Of a stretch of DNA of 64,000 nucleotides, positions 47,323 to 57,700 are shown in pieces; the first letter of the stretch is position 1, and every line of letters starts with the position of its first letter. The DNA comes from Sparassis latifolia (lineage: Eukaryota > Basidiomycota > Agaricomycetes > Polyporales > Sparassidaceae): contig CM031561.1 of NCBI GenBank assembly GCA_018466975.1, positions 5,208,001-5,272,000 on the forward strand. The letters are read 5' to 3'. The position numbers and the translations under genes were made by a program. The notes under the pieces are model-generated. The model searched no databases. It was not told the DNA's origin and was given only the letters and a program-made list of their open reading frames with translations.

Positions 47323-47718
47323 TCAAGCAATATAGATTGCACTACTGCAGCTGAAGTATGCTTGCAGTACAAGAATTCCATGTTGCTGACACATTTCAAC
47401 TAAAAATTTTACAGGTGCTCGATTGACTATAGTTGCAAGTGGAACATTTGCAATTACATACTGTGAATCATCGTTATAATTTGAGACATCAGAAGTATAA
47501 GCAAAGAGCTGAAAACGAGCAGCAACAGGACTATGACATCCAGATACAATATATGGCTGAATTTCTTCAAAGCTCCATGTACGTGTCTTCCTTGGCTTGG
47601 GTTTAACACCACCACTAATCTGTGTAGATGCGACTTTAGATGCTTGCAATATTAGAATATGTTTAGTTAAATTTACAGTAATTTGTCTCCTATAACAAAG
47701 ACATAACAGTGGTGTCAA
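47323..47718 (-). pseudogene. N-terminal part of the Rep/helicase gene
   Basis: Contains TWSFEEIQPYIVSGC, RFQLFAYTSDVSNYNDDSQY and VIANVPLATIVNRAPVKFLV, an N-terminal block I associate with fungal Helitron proteins. Between this and 47114 a basic stretch (EQKRQQSHVTDPAYQKVHRL) is partly duplicated: a 28-bp word occurs at 47171 and 47216. Confidence 0.65.
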
Positions 47719-47782
47719 ATAGTCAGCCTTTCAGTGCTGCAATACAACATAGTCATATTTGCGGAGACAGTTTTTTATGAGT

Positions 47783-48526
47783 CTAAGTCTCAATAATCGA
47801 CAGGTAGTCTGTGGTGTGTGATATGCTTGCACACAAAGGCCAAGTAATGCCTGTGATTGACTTATTTGATTTGTGATCGGTGTCGCTGTTGCCATGCAAT
47901 CTGTCTCTGATTTCTGTGAGGGATGATGCTAATATCTTGCTATTCCATGGTATGTCTCTTTCTGTGAGGGTGGATGCTAGTACCCTGCCATTACATGGCA
48001 CGTCTCTTTTCATGAGGGTGGATGCCAGTACCCTGTCATTACATGGCACGTCTCTTTTCACGAGGGTGGACGCCAGTACCCTGTCATTAAATGGCACATC
48101 TCTTTCTGCAAGGGTGGATGCCTGTACCCTGCCATTACATGGCACATCTCTTTTCGTGAGGGTGGACGCCAGTACCCTGCCATTACATGGCACATCTCTT
48201 TTCGTGAGGGTGGATGTCTGTACCCTGCCATTAAATGGCATGTCTCTTTTCGTGAGGGTGGACGCCAGTACCCTACCACTACGTGGCACATCTCTTTTTG
48301 CGAGGGTGGATGCCAGTACCATATAATTACATAGCATGTCACTTTCATTAGTGGACACCAGTACCCAGATGGTAGTAGATAGTATAAAACCATCTGCAGA
48401 AGTAAGCGCTGATGACGAGTCATTAGACAATACTACATTACCTGCTGTATCAACCCATGGATGCTGTAGATAGCAAGCTGGACATATGTAGACAGCAATG
48501 GCAATCAGCCAAAGAAGAGACAACAT
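47783..48526 (-). CDS. Putative secreted Kex2-processed repeat peptide precursor, 247 aa
   Basis: The ORF begins with a typical signal peptide (MLSLLWLIAIAVYICPA) and after a 50-residue spacer holds eight and a half 16-residue repeats (residues 70-205), consensus VLASTLTKRDVPCNGR. Lys-Arg occurs every 16 residues (77-78, 93-94, 109-110, 125-126, 157-158, 173-174); two units have Glu-Arg. Asp follows the Arg in every unit. Dibasic-spaced repeats behind a signal peptide are the layout of fungal Kex2-processed precursors (mating pheromones, Rep1 of smut fungi, dikaritin precursors). It is unrelated in sequence to those I know. The 48-bp unit is open in other frames too, so the coding call rests on the signal peptide, the ATG and the conserved KR-D. 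It lies 65 bp upstream of the Rep gene on the same strand, inside the 13.4-kb element. Confidence 0.5.
   Translation of the reverse strand: MLSLLWLIAIAVYICPACYLQHPWVDTAGNVVLSNDSSSALTSADGFILSTTIWVLVSTNESDMLCNYMVLASTLAKRDVPRSGRVLASTLTKRDMPFNGRVQTSTLTKRDVPCNGRVLASTLTKRDVPCNGRVQASTLAERDVPFNDRVLASTLVKRDVPCNDRVLASTLMKRDVPCNGRVLASTLTERDIPWNSKILASSLTEIRDRLHGNSDTDHKSNKSITGITWPLCASISHTTDYLSIIET
47928..48351. repeat. 48-bp coding minisatellite
   Basis: About nine tandem copies of GAGGGTGGATGCCAGTACCC...CATGGCACATCTCTTTT on the plus strand, 85-95% alike. No length changes disturb the 3-bp multiple. Confidence 0.85.
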
Positions 48527-49298
48527 ATTGGAGTGTGCTTAATGCAATGGTCAGAGTTGACGATGGTGGTTTTGTAGCAAGAAGCTGAGGCTGCAGAACG
48601 GGCAGAATTTTTGAATTGAGCACTCTGGGTTAGGTCTAGCTAGGGTCAGACTACAAATGTTGTACTCCTGGTGTTAATGAACTACATCATGACTAGGCTC
48701 GGGGTTTCAAAGTGGTTGTAGTGAAAACCAACGCGACTTGCACAAATAGAGCTCAACAAAAGTGATATAGCAGCCACAATAGACTGGTGCATCACAATTA
48801 GTGAAGTGAGGGAAGCATATAGTAATCCTAAGATGTAAACCTCAGTATTATTAAAATCTATGCATAAGATAGAGCAGAACACTCTCTTAAACCAAGTAAA
48901 TCTGAGTAAAACTGGCTGAGATACCTCAGTTTTGGATTAGAATGCTCAGCCTAAAGTGTAAAAAAATCGTAAAAATGCCAGTTAAATTTTGAAATGACCC
49001 TATAATGCACATAAACATGCTATATAGGGTGTCTTATTTATTACAAGCAGTGCACATTTGTTTTTCCTGGAAGAAACAAGCAGAAGTGAGAGAAAACAGA
49101 GAAAATGGATTATAGCACTGCAGGAAGTAATGCTGATGTTCTGAAAGTAACACCATAGGATTCGGCTCAAAAATACCGTCAGAATGCCTACCGGGTTTAT
49201 CAAAATCCGAGTAGAATTGAGTGAGCTACAAACCATGCAAGTTTGGCTAGAAGTGTGGGAACCAGTTGCTAGAGACTTGCCTAAATTGGTTAAGGTTT

Positions 49299-49373
49299 GA
49301 GCGGACAACGAAAAAGGTGTCGATGTGATCCAAAAAATCGAGCGCATCGACACTTTTTTCGTTCTCAGCGCTC
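49299..49373. repeat. Hairpin with 27-29 nt arms in repeat copy C
   Basis: Arms 49299-49325 and 49345-49373 pair through GAGCG, AACGAAAAA and GTGTCGATG, with about 19 nt of loop. CpG-richer than its surroundings. Confidence 0.6.
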
Positions 49374-50219
49374 TGAAAAATTACTAAATGCAGCAAAATG
49401 TTCAAAGTCAGCACTTCTGTTTCTGGACTAAAGAGCCAGCCATTCACCAGGTATACCTGGGACCACTGTAAAGCTTGGCTTCCAGGTTATTAGCTTCATT
49501 AGTAGCTGTTGTAGGGCAGCTTTTAAGGACTACAAGCTCGGACTTTTGGTATAAGTACAGGTTATGACAACAGTTGTAACAGGTCTTGCAAGTCTGAGCT
49601 ATTGTAAGGTCTCTACAAACCCATACTAGGTGGCATTTCAGACTATTGTAAGGCCTTTACAAACACAAACTAGATGACATATCTGAACATTATGAGGCCC
49701 TTACAAACTGATGCTAGAGGGTGTACTAGAATTCAATAAACAGTATAATAAGGCATTGTAGGAGGCTTACTAAACATTACTATACAACATGCTAGGAGTC
49801 AATATTTCACTTTGTAGGCTACTGCAAGGCCCTTACCAACTGGTACTAGGTGGTATACTAGACTATTGTAAGCATCAAATAAACTGACACTAGGTGACAT
49901 ATCTAATTATTGTAAGGCCCTTATAAACTTGCATACTAGGGCATTTACTAGAGATTACTAGACACTATTGTAGGTTACTAGTGATTCTTACAAAGTGACA
50001 TCAGGTGACATGTTCAGACTATTGTAAGCTCATTACAAACCGATACTAAAAAGTATATTAGGACCCAGTGTAATAGACTATTGTTGACTTGCTGAATGCT
50101 ACTAGACAATATACTAAGAGTCAGTAGACAACTTTGTAGACTATTATCAATGTATAGTGGGACATTGTAGGACACTTACTACACATTATTAGATGGCATA
50201 CTAGGAGTTAGTAGATAAT

Positions 50220-51270
50220 ATAATAACAATTTCTTGTATACATTTTTTGTAGTGATTCTTGTAGGCACATTAGTAACAGTTTCTAGTGTCATTTTTTGTA
50301 GTGATTCTTATAGGCACATTTGTAACAGCCTCTAGTGTCATTTTTTGTAATGATTCTTATAGGCACATTTGTAACAGTTTTTAGGGTCATTTTTTGTAGT
50401 GATGCTTATAGGCACATTGGTAACATTTTTTGTAGTGATTCTTATAAACACATTTGTAACAGTTTGTAGGGTCATTTTTTGTAGTGATGCTTATAGGCAC
50501 ATTGGTAACATTTTTTGTAGTGATTCTTATAAACACATTTGTAACAGTTTGTAGCGTCATTTTTTGTAGTGATTCTTATAAACACATTTGTAACAGTTTG
50601 TAGCGTCATTTCTTGTAGTGAATCTTATAAACACATTTGTAACAGTTTGTGGTGTCATTTTTTGTAGTGATTTTTATAGGCATATTTGTAATAGTTTCTA
50701 GTGTCATTTTTTATAGTGATTCTTATACGCACATTTGTCACAGTTTCTAGTGTCATTTCTTGTAGTGAATCTTATAAACACATTTGTAACATTTTTTGTA
50801 GTGATTCTTATACGCACATTTGTAACACTTTCTAGTGTCATTTTTTGTAGTAATTCTTATACGCACATTTGTAACACTTTCTAGGGTCATTTTTTGTAAT
50901 CATTCTTATAGGCATATTTGTAATAGTTTCTAGTCTCATTTTTTGTAGTGATTCTTATAAGTGCATTTGTAACAGTTTGTAGTCTCATTTTTGTAGTGAT
51001 TCTTATAGGTACATTTGTAGTAGTTTCTAGAGGCATTTTTTATAGTAATTCTTACAGGCACATTGGTAACATTTTTTGTAATGATCCTTATAGACACATT
51101 TGTAACAGTTCTAAGGTCTTTTTTGTAGTGATTCTTATAGGCACATTTGTAACAGTTTCTAGTGTCATTTTTTAAATAATTCTTATAGGCACATTGATAA
51201 CATTTTTATAGTGATTCTTGTAGGCACATTTGTAATAGTTTCTTGGATTATTTTTTGTAGTCCTTATAGG
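50220..51270 (+). repeat. 49-bp minisatellite, about 20 units
   Basis: Unit TTTTTTGTAGTGATTCTTAT-AGGCACATTTGTAACAGT-TTCTAGTGTCA with a 49-bp period (for example 50273 to 50322) and some shortened units. Single units also occur at about 36,895 and 39,990-40,060. There are no unique spacers, so it is not CRISPR-like. Confidence 0.85.
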
Positions 51271-51883
51271 AATTGTAACTTCAAAGGCTCCTAACTTTCC
51301 CAATTTGGGCAAATGTATTTTAATGTCAGAAATCTTTTAAAGAAGGCGGAAAAAAGCGGAAAAATTGGAGACATGGCCTAGATAACTATGAGTACCTCAG
51401 GTAAGTCAGTTCCCAAATTAGGAAACTGACTAAGCAGGTCTTCTTGCTGTTCACCTCAGTGTTGCAAAAGTGGTTTGTCACTCAAATCTTAATGAAATTG
51501 AATGTTCTAAAGTGCTAACTAGGTTTATTTTTGTTTTCAATTCAATATTAATGATTACAATGCATGAAACTCAGCACAACACTCCATTGAAGGTAATTTC
51601 AATGTTCCCTGACATATAGCTGTTATCTGTTATCTAATCTAAGTGCTACAGCCATGCATCTGTTGATGGTTATTTATACAAGTCGCGCTGGTTTTCAATA
51701 CGACTGTTTTGAATGTCTACCTATAGTCAACTTGTAGTTGGGTAAGAAGAGTTATTAGAATGTTTGTAGCTAAGTTCTATCTCCAGGATTTTCCCACAGT
51801 TTGGGGAAAAGTGCGTCATGGTTCAGATCAGCCTCCAAAGGCCCAGCTTATAAGAACGATTCTCTTTGTACCTCAGGAATCGT

Positions 51884-52560
51884 AAAATGCATACTAGCCA
51901 CTTTTTAGTAATGTTTTTGTATACTTTTTGCAAAATGACATAGTAATATCATTTTGAAGCTATTTTCAGCTCAGTCTTTTAAAATGCATACTAGTCACTT
52001 TTTAGTGATGTTTTTATATACTTTTTGCAAAACGACATAGTAACATCATTTAAAAGCCATTTTTCAGCCGAGTCTTTGAGAATGCATACTAGTAACTTTT
52101 TAGTAATGTTTTTGTACACTTTTTGCAAAACAACATAGTAACATCATTTAAAAGCCATTTTTCAGCCGAGTCTTTGAGAATACATAGTAGCAACTTTTTA
52201 GTAATGTTTTTGTACACTTTTTGCAAAATAACATAGTAATACCATTTTGAAGCCATTTTGAAGCTGAGTCTTTTAGGATGCATACTAGTCACTTTTTAGT
52301 AATGTTTTTATAAAGATTTTATAAATTGATAGAGTAGCATCATTTTGAAGCCATTTTTCAACTGAGTCTTTTAGAATGCATACTAGTCACTTTTAAGTAA
52401 GGTTTTTGTATACTTTTTGCAAAACAATATAGTAGTATCATTTTAAAGCAATTTTGAAAGTCATTTTTAGGAGAGGTGTACTAACAGTTTTTAGTAACAT
52501 TCTTATATAGTTTTGATAAAAGAACAGAGTGATATCATTTTAAAGTCATGTTTTAAATAA
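51884..52560 (+). repeat. 98-bp tandem array, right part
   Basis: Resumes at AAAATGCATACTAGCC, the exact continuation of the unit cut at 38447. CATAGTAA-type words at 51939, 52036, 52134, 52232, 52330 and 52428 keep the 98-bp period. The end grades into a repeat shared with 62.75-63.2 kb. Confidence 0.85.
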
Positions 52561-53419
52561 TTCTACTCTGAGATGCCTAGCAAGATGTTAGACTATTATC
52601 AGACAGCGACAAATAAATTATTATCTACATTGTACTAAATTATCAACTAATATTAAATTGTATGCAAAAAAGTTGGTAGGTGACATAGTAGATGTATAAA
52701 ACTCATGTGATAGCATAACATATTATTGTTATAAAGTGTGTCTCATACTCTAATACACTATTATAAGATTTTTATAAACTACAATCAGATGACATCTTAT
52801 AAGTAAGTCAAGAGTTTAATATTGTTAGAAGCTTACTATATATTACTAAGCAATATATCGTTATTGAATAACATTATAGACCATTAAAATCCTCTCATTT
52901 AAAAAGCACTAGCATTTTCTTGTAACTTTTTTATATAGACATATAGATGACATGCTAAACTGTTGCAGAACTGTTACTAAATATTTCTAAGTGAAATATT
53001 AGACAAATGCATACTATAACTGGATTGTAATTAATGATACCTGGAGTATTTAAATAATATTATAAGTGATTCTAATGCTTTATTTCTTTTTAGTATCTGT
53101 ATAAAATGAATTTTAACATAAATGTAGTTGAAATTTTGAAAACAGAGCTTCAGAGCTTCAAAAATTATACACTACAAGAAAGACTTGAGATCTTTACACT
53201 TATTAGTATAGCGTCAAATGTTAGTAGATTTTTGCCTAAAGTGACTGTTTTAAGTGAATACAAATGGTGAAACCTTTAAATAGATACTGAATAAAAATGC
53301 AACATGCAATGCAATGTAACGGACCACTCTTCACAAGTAATCAACTACTAAGGAGTAATACAAAATGATTAATGCATGTGAGAACAATTAGATGATGAGA
53401 GAAAGGCAGGAACACAGAA
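52561..53419. other. AT-rich repeat shared with 62.75-63.23 kb
   Basis: GTTAGACTATTATCAG, AAATAAATTATTATC, GTTATTGAATAACATTA and GCACTAGCATTTTCTTGTAAC recur in the same order at 62.80-63.11 kb. No genes seen. Confidence 0.55.
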
Positions 53420-53468
53420 CCTCAGGAATCATTTCTGCCATGCAAAGCAATGGCCCACTCCCTACAAG
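53420..53468 (-). repeat. Hairpin terminal motif, right
   Basis: Reads CCTCAGGAATCAT then GCCATGC-AAA-GCAATGGC (53437-53454) then CCACTCCCTACAAG. Inverse of the motif at 32711. Confidence 0.6.
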
Positions 53469-53479
53469 TGAAATTTATT

Positions 53480-54700
53480 GCATCTCATTGATCTCCAGAA
53501 GTTCCTTGGGAATGACAAAGTCACTTTCAAGAGCACATAACAGGCTTTGGCAGTGGAGCTTATTGTGTCCAAAAACCCTTCCATTCTGTTGATCGGACCC
53601 ACCGGTAAGGCTTGGCACTGACCATCTGTTAAGAAGATCATTAATGGTCCCAGACAGGTTACAGGATTGGGCAAAACACTGCTGCTTCTTCTCAGTGTCA
53701 CCCTCTATGGCAGTAATACTACCATCTTGATCCTTCTGTTAGCGATGCATGGTACAAAACAGGTGCAAAAAAAATACAGTTTATTGTGGAGCAGCATAGG
53801 GAGCCAGTCAACTCCTCAGCTTCTGCTCATCACAGTTGAAAGGTGCTTGTGGGAGAGCCTCACTGCCCATATCATGACTCTGACCTGTTTGGGAAAACTT
53901 GCACATATTGCAGTTGATGAGGTTCACCTGTTGGCCATGCATAAGCCTACATCAAATCATGCTTATGACTGCAACGTGCCCTCCTCACTTAGAGAAGGAG
54001 CTATTTGTGAAGGTTGGTCGAGAGATCTACCAGGTGCTTCATCAAAGTACTGAGCCACCTGAAATTGTGTAGATAATGGTCCCAGTCTGTTCAGATGATA
54101 TGAAGCAGGAGTTGCAGGAAAAATTCAAGAACATATGCTGGACGGCCAGGAGCGTGACTGAGCATTATTGTTTTGCTTGTCAGGTGATGAGTGTGATCAC
54201 ATGGCAGCCTTGCTTCACTGGAAGTCATACCATTCATCAGTCCCCACAGATGAGCAGGCCTATCAGATAACATGAAATTATGGGTCACAGGTGACAGCTT
54301 GGGATTAGTATGTACGTTGATGCTTAATTCCTGCCTTGATTATCCCTCTGCCCCATCGGTATACCACCTTAGATTCCCATGAGATATAATCAATTATTAT
54401 CAGGCCATCGGTCGAGCTTCACGGGATGAGAATCCTGGGCAGGCCATCATATATTTCAACTCCGGGGATTTGAAGAAGATCAATCACTTTGGTGTGGCCA
54501 TTATATACGACATGCTTAGCGATAATGGCATGTGCAGCTTCCGAGTTCATCAAGCATGTCATGCCCTAGCTCAGTCATGTGTATTGTGTTGGTCCCATGG
54601 CCAAGAGTACAACTCACACCACCTTCCAGAATGTCTACACAGTGGTGGGAAGGAGCAGACGGAAAAATGGCAACAGTGGTGCAAATAGCTGAAGCTTCCT
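53480..54700 (+). pseudogene. RecQ-like DNA helicase pseudogene
   Basis: Pieces in shifting frames match the RecQ order: LQKFLGNDKVTFKS...NPSILLIGPTGK (motif I region), GKTLLLLLSVTLYGSNTTIL, HIAVDEVHLLAMH (DEAH box with Val for Ala), and YYQAIGRASRDENPGQAIIY (motif VI). A cysteine/histidine-bearing stretch follows, as in the zinc region of RecQ proteins. At least three stops and several frameshifts. RecQ-like genes are multicopy and often near repeats or telomeres in Agaricomycetes. A fragment of the middle part (SQSTPQLLPIT) recurs at 56,420-56,465. Confidence 0.7.
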
Positions 54701-57700
54701 GTCAGCGGCCATTTCTATTGTGGTTGTTCTTTGAAGGTGCATTCAAATTGATATGCTAGATCATTGCTGACAAGTTGTTCTTGACTTATTTGGCTGAAAC
54801 TGGGCAGTGACATCATGTTCATGACCAACCCCTTGATCAATCCTGCGAATGGAAACATATTTTTAAGGCCCTCACATATGTTGCTATTAGCAATTCACAA
54901 CCTAGACAGTGCATTCCTGCTGTGCAGGGAAGAATTTCAATGCCCTTAATGAGTTGGCCTATGTGGAAAGGCCATCTCAGCTGGATGAGAACAGGACGCT
55001 CAACTGGGTCAATCAATGTGTTCATATGAACTCCGAGGGCCTCCCTTTGTACCTACTGTTGCTGATGCTTAGCATTGTGGTTTTGCTCATGTTTATAGAA
55101 TCAGGAAAACACAAAAGTTTGTTTGAAGGGCAGGGCATTAGTTGTGACGTCCAGTTTAGAACAAAAATTGGTGCATTTGCATCTCATTTATCTTCCTTCA
55201 TCCAGTTCTGTTGCATTCATCAGAAATCATCGAGGACCACACATTTTTATTGCATTTACAGTGTGATCGATCTCAGATGCACATCAGAATGTGCTGGTGA
55301 GGATTGTTAATTGGCATGCACTGTGGGTGCATTTTTGTGCATCTCTCCAGAGGTAAGTCTATTTGCAACTTTGATGTGTTCTTCTCTTCACTATCACCAT
55401 CACTCTGCCTTCAATGTAATTAATTGCTGATCATACTGCTGAACCAGGATGACTGCATCCCCATACAGCCTTTATGCCAGAGAACCTCCCTGATATGTGT
55501 ACACTGTCTCTAGCATCACTGAACGGATGAGGCTTAACACAACTCTAATCAGTCATCATTGGACATGACCAAGTTATAATAGAAATTCGGCATCGCGCTT
55601 TGCGCTGAAGCCATCAGTGTCTAGCAGCCAATATAAGCCATTGTTAAGGTTCGACAGGTTTGCTCCACTATGATGTTGTGCAACTGCAAAAGCTGTTTCC
55701 CTGTTCCTCCATCCCCCCATCCTCCAAAATCGCCAATCATGTTGATATCAGAGATGACAAGTCAGTGAACCCATATCTCCCCTGATGGGTGCATGCACAG
55801 GCTTTTTGAGGCACCTTGAGTGCTTGATACCCATGTTATGTGGGGTATGCCCTGGCAGCGTTGATGCAGGTGGATGAGCTTGAATCTATTACACGTCTGG
55901 ATCACCTTGGTTTCGTGCACGCTGCACTTGAAAACTCAGGTATGGAAGTGACACATGCTGGAAGTGGAGGTGTTCAATGCAGGTGACACCATTGCCATCG
56001 GCGATGAAAAATACATATGTGAAAGGTCTTCACAAGAATAGCAGGTGGTTGTTGCAGGTTGCAGAGAGTGTGAGAAGGGTGAGAAGGCAGGAAGGCAGGA
56101 AGTTGGAAAGTTGGGAGTGTCCACCCATTCTCTTGCATCCTCCATCTACTGGCCATCATTGAAGAGGCATTGTGAATGGCATAGTTTTCCCTGCACCTGT
56201 ACCCACTATCACAGAGCAACAGGTGCATGATTCATACTCGTGCATTTTGCATGCTTCTTCTCATTGCAGTGTGTAGGATTTTCACTAAATTGGTTCTTTA
56301 GTTCATATGCTGGCAGTGGAGGCATTCAATGTGCAACACCATAGCCATTGGTGATGAAAAAGACTGTTAGCAATACACACAAAATGCAAGAAAGCATGAT
56401 TTATCTTGCCAGACTTGGTGTAGGGAGCCAGTCAACTCCTCAGCTTCTGCCCATCACAATTGGAATGGACAGAGAATTACCATTGTCAGAATGCAGAGAA
56501 CCTGGGGCTGTTGTTCAAGTCAGTGAGTATTTCAAATAGATGTGCAGATGGATCTTGAATTCTTGAACAACTGGGTGACAGCTGCACTTGTGCAGCAGTA
56601 CTTTCAAAATAAGCATAAGTATGTGTACAAGAATCACATTTTGGAGAAGTGTGGCAAGGAGAACCAAAGGCCTGGTGGACCTCCTTCACCAATGATCATG
56701 AGGAGGGTGATGTGCCATCTTCAGAAGCAGCGTAGGCATGCATGTACATTAGTGATCAATGCCATTGATGTTATTGAGGTACAGAAAATAAATTTGTATC
56801 TCCATTTGTGTGACAATCTTGTAAATGGTACTGGTAATAAACTGTTGATAAAAGATACGAAGCTTTGGTGTTAAAAGGTTCAACACAAAGCCTTGTAAAA
56901 TATTCCCAGACTTTTTAAGTGAATTGAGCGGCAGGATTTCTGGTCAGTGCAGAACAAGTTAGGTTGGTGAAAGGTTCACTGCCAAGCGTGGCCAAAATAA
57001 ATCAGTGACAATGACCACTTTATCTCAGAAATTTCACTGTGGGCCTTTTTCAGATATGGTAGGTGAAATGGACAGTTTCTTAGTGAGTTCCACTGGTTTT
57101 GGCCAACAACAGAATAGGTGGTCCAAAAAAGTTTTCCCCTCATTTTCTAATGAAATACCGGAGTTGCAGTGGTGAACGTTCCTAGTTCATGATTACTATC
57201 TTTGAGATTTTCACCAATGATGAGGCACACAGTGAATGGCCTGGGGCCTAAATATTGTAATGGCGGTGTCAGGGCATTTACCACACTCAATAAATAGATG
57301 CAAATAATCTGCCACACCTATGCAGTGTTCAGAGTTGCACATTCACTACAGGCACTCGACATTTGTCATTCACACTTGCTTACTGCATGCATGAATGGCT
57401 CATTAGCACCAACTTGATGCTATGATTGATATGGTGGTACACCCCCTCAGCGAGCAATGTTCTTTGCACCAGTCCTGATGAACTCATGTGCAGCTTGTCC
57501 AGTGCTAGTAGGAATATTTATGCCCACTCTGACTGACAGTCAACACCGACTCATCATTTTTTGCGCTGGCAGTGGTAAGCACATACGCATCTCAAACTGT
57601 CATGTCTAAGCTCAATGGGCTCATTACTGTGTTCAAATCATGCCTACAAGTCGGGGGGAAGACTGACATCATATGGAGAACAGGGTGTCGTTCAGATGCT

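Larger units (their letters stand above)
48610..51270 (+). repeat. Long dispersed repeat, copy C
   Basis: Starts at GGGTTAGGTCTAG without the palindromic block, then the 750-bp section to about 49,265, a hairpin, the TACTAG-rich section (49.6-50.2 kb) and an expanded 49-bp minisatellite. Same orientation as A and B, so B and C form direct repeats around the gene cluster. Confidence 0.65.
38448..51883. mobile_element. 13.4-kb element with inverted ends, Rep/helicase cargo, inserted in the 98-bp array
   Basis: Left end TACGATTCCTGAGGTAC and right end GTACCTCAGGAATCGTA are inverse complements; the similarity fades over about 130 bp. The flanks repeat AAAT or AAAAT (38443-38447 and 51884-51888), and deleting the segment plus one copy restores the array unit. 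Inside, in order: direct repeat B, minus-strand peptidase, helicase, chromodomain and Rep coding parts, a minus-strand signal-peptide repeat ORF, direct repeat C with a 49-bp minisatellite. Classical Helitrons have no target duplication, so this is either a terminal-inverted-repeat element using a Rep/helicase or a nested structure. Confidence 0.6.
32711..53468. mobile_element. Putative 20.8-kb composite element bounded by inverted hairpin ends
   Basis: The left end (32711-32755) reads CTTG...GTGGGCCATTGCTTTGCATGGCA..AATGATTCCTGA. The inverse complement of 53420-53468 is nearly the same. Removing the nested 13.4-kb insertion would leave about 7.3 kb holding repeat copy A and an uninterrupted 98-bp array. 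No clear target duplication was found, so the two ends could also belong to separate elements. A third copy of the end motif lies at 40234. Confidence 0.35.

Noticed and set aside
47880..48326. Plus-strand open frame through the 48-bp repeat (VRVDASTLPLHGTSLF units)
   Set aside because: A repeat whose length is a multiple of three stays open in several frames; this one lacks a signal peptide or flanking coding sequence.
50948..51175. Plus-strand hydrophobic frame in the minisatellite
   Set aside because: It is a by-product of T-rich 49-bp units; 49 is not a multiple of three and the frame does not repeat.
50220..51270. CRISPR-like appearance of the 49-bp repeats
   Set aside because: Units are contiguous with no unique spacers, and the host is eukaryotic.
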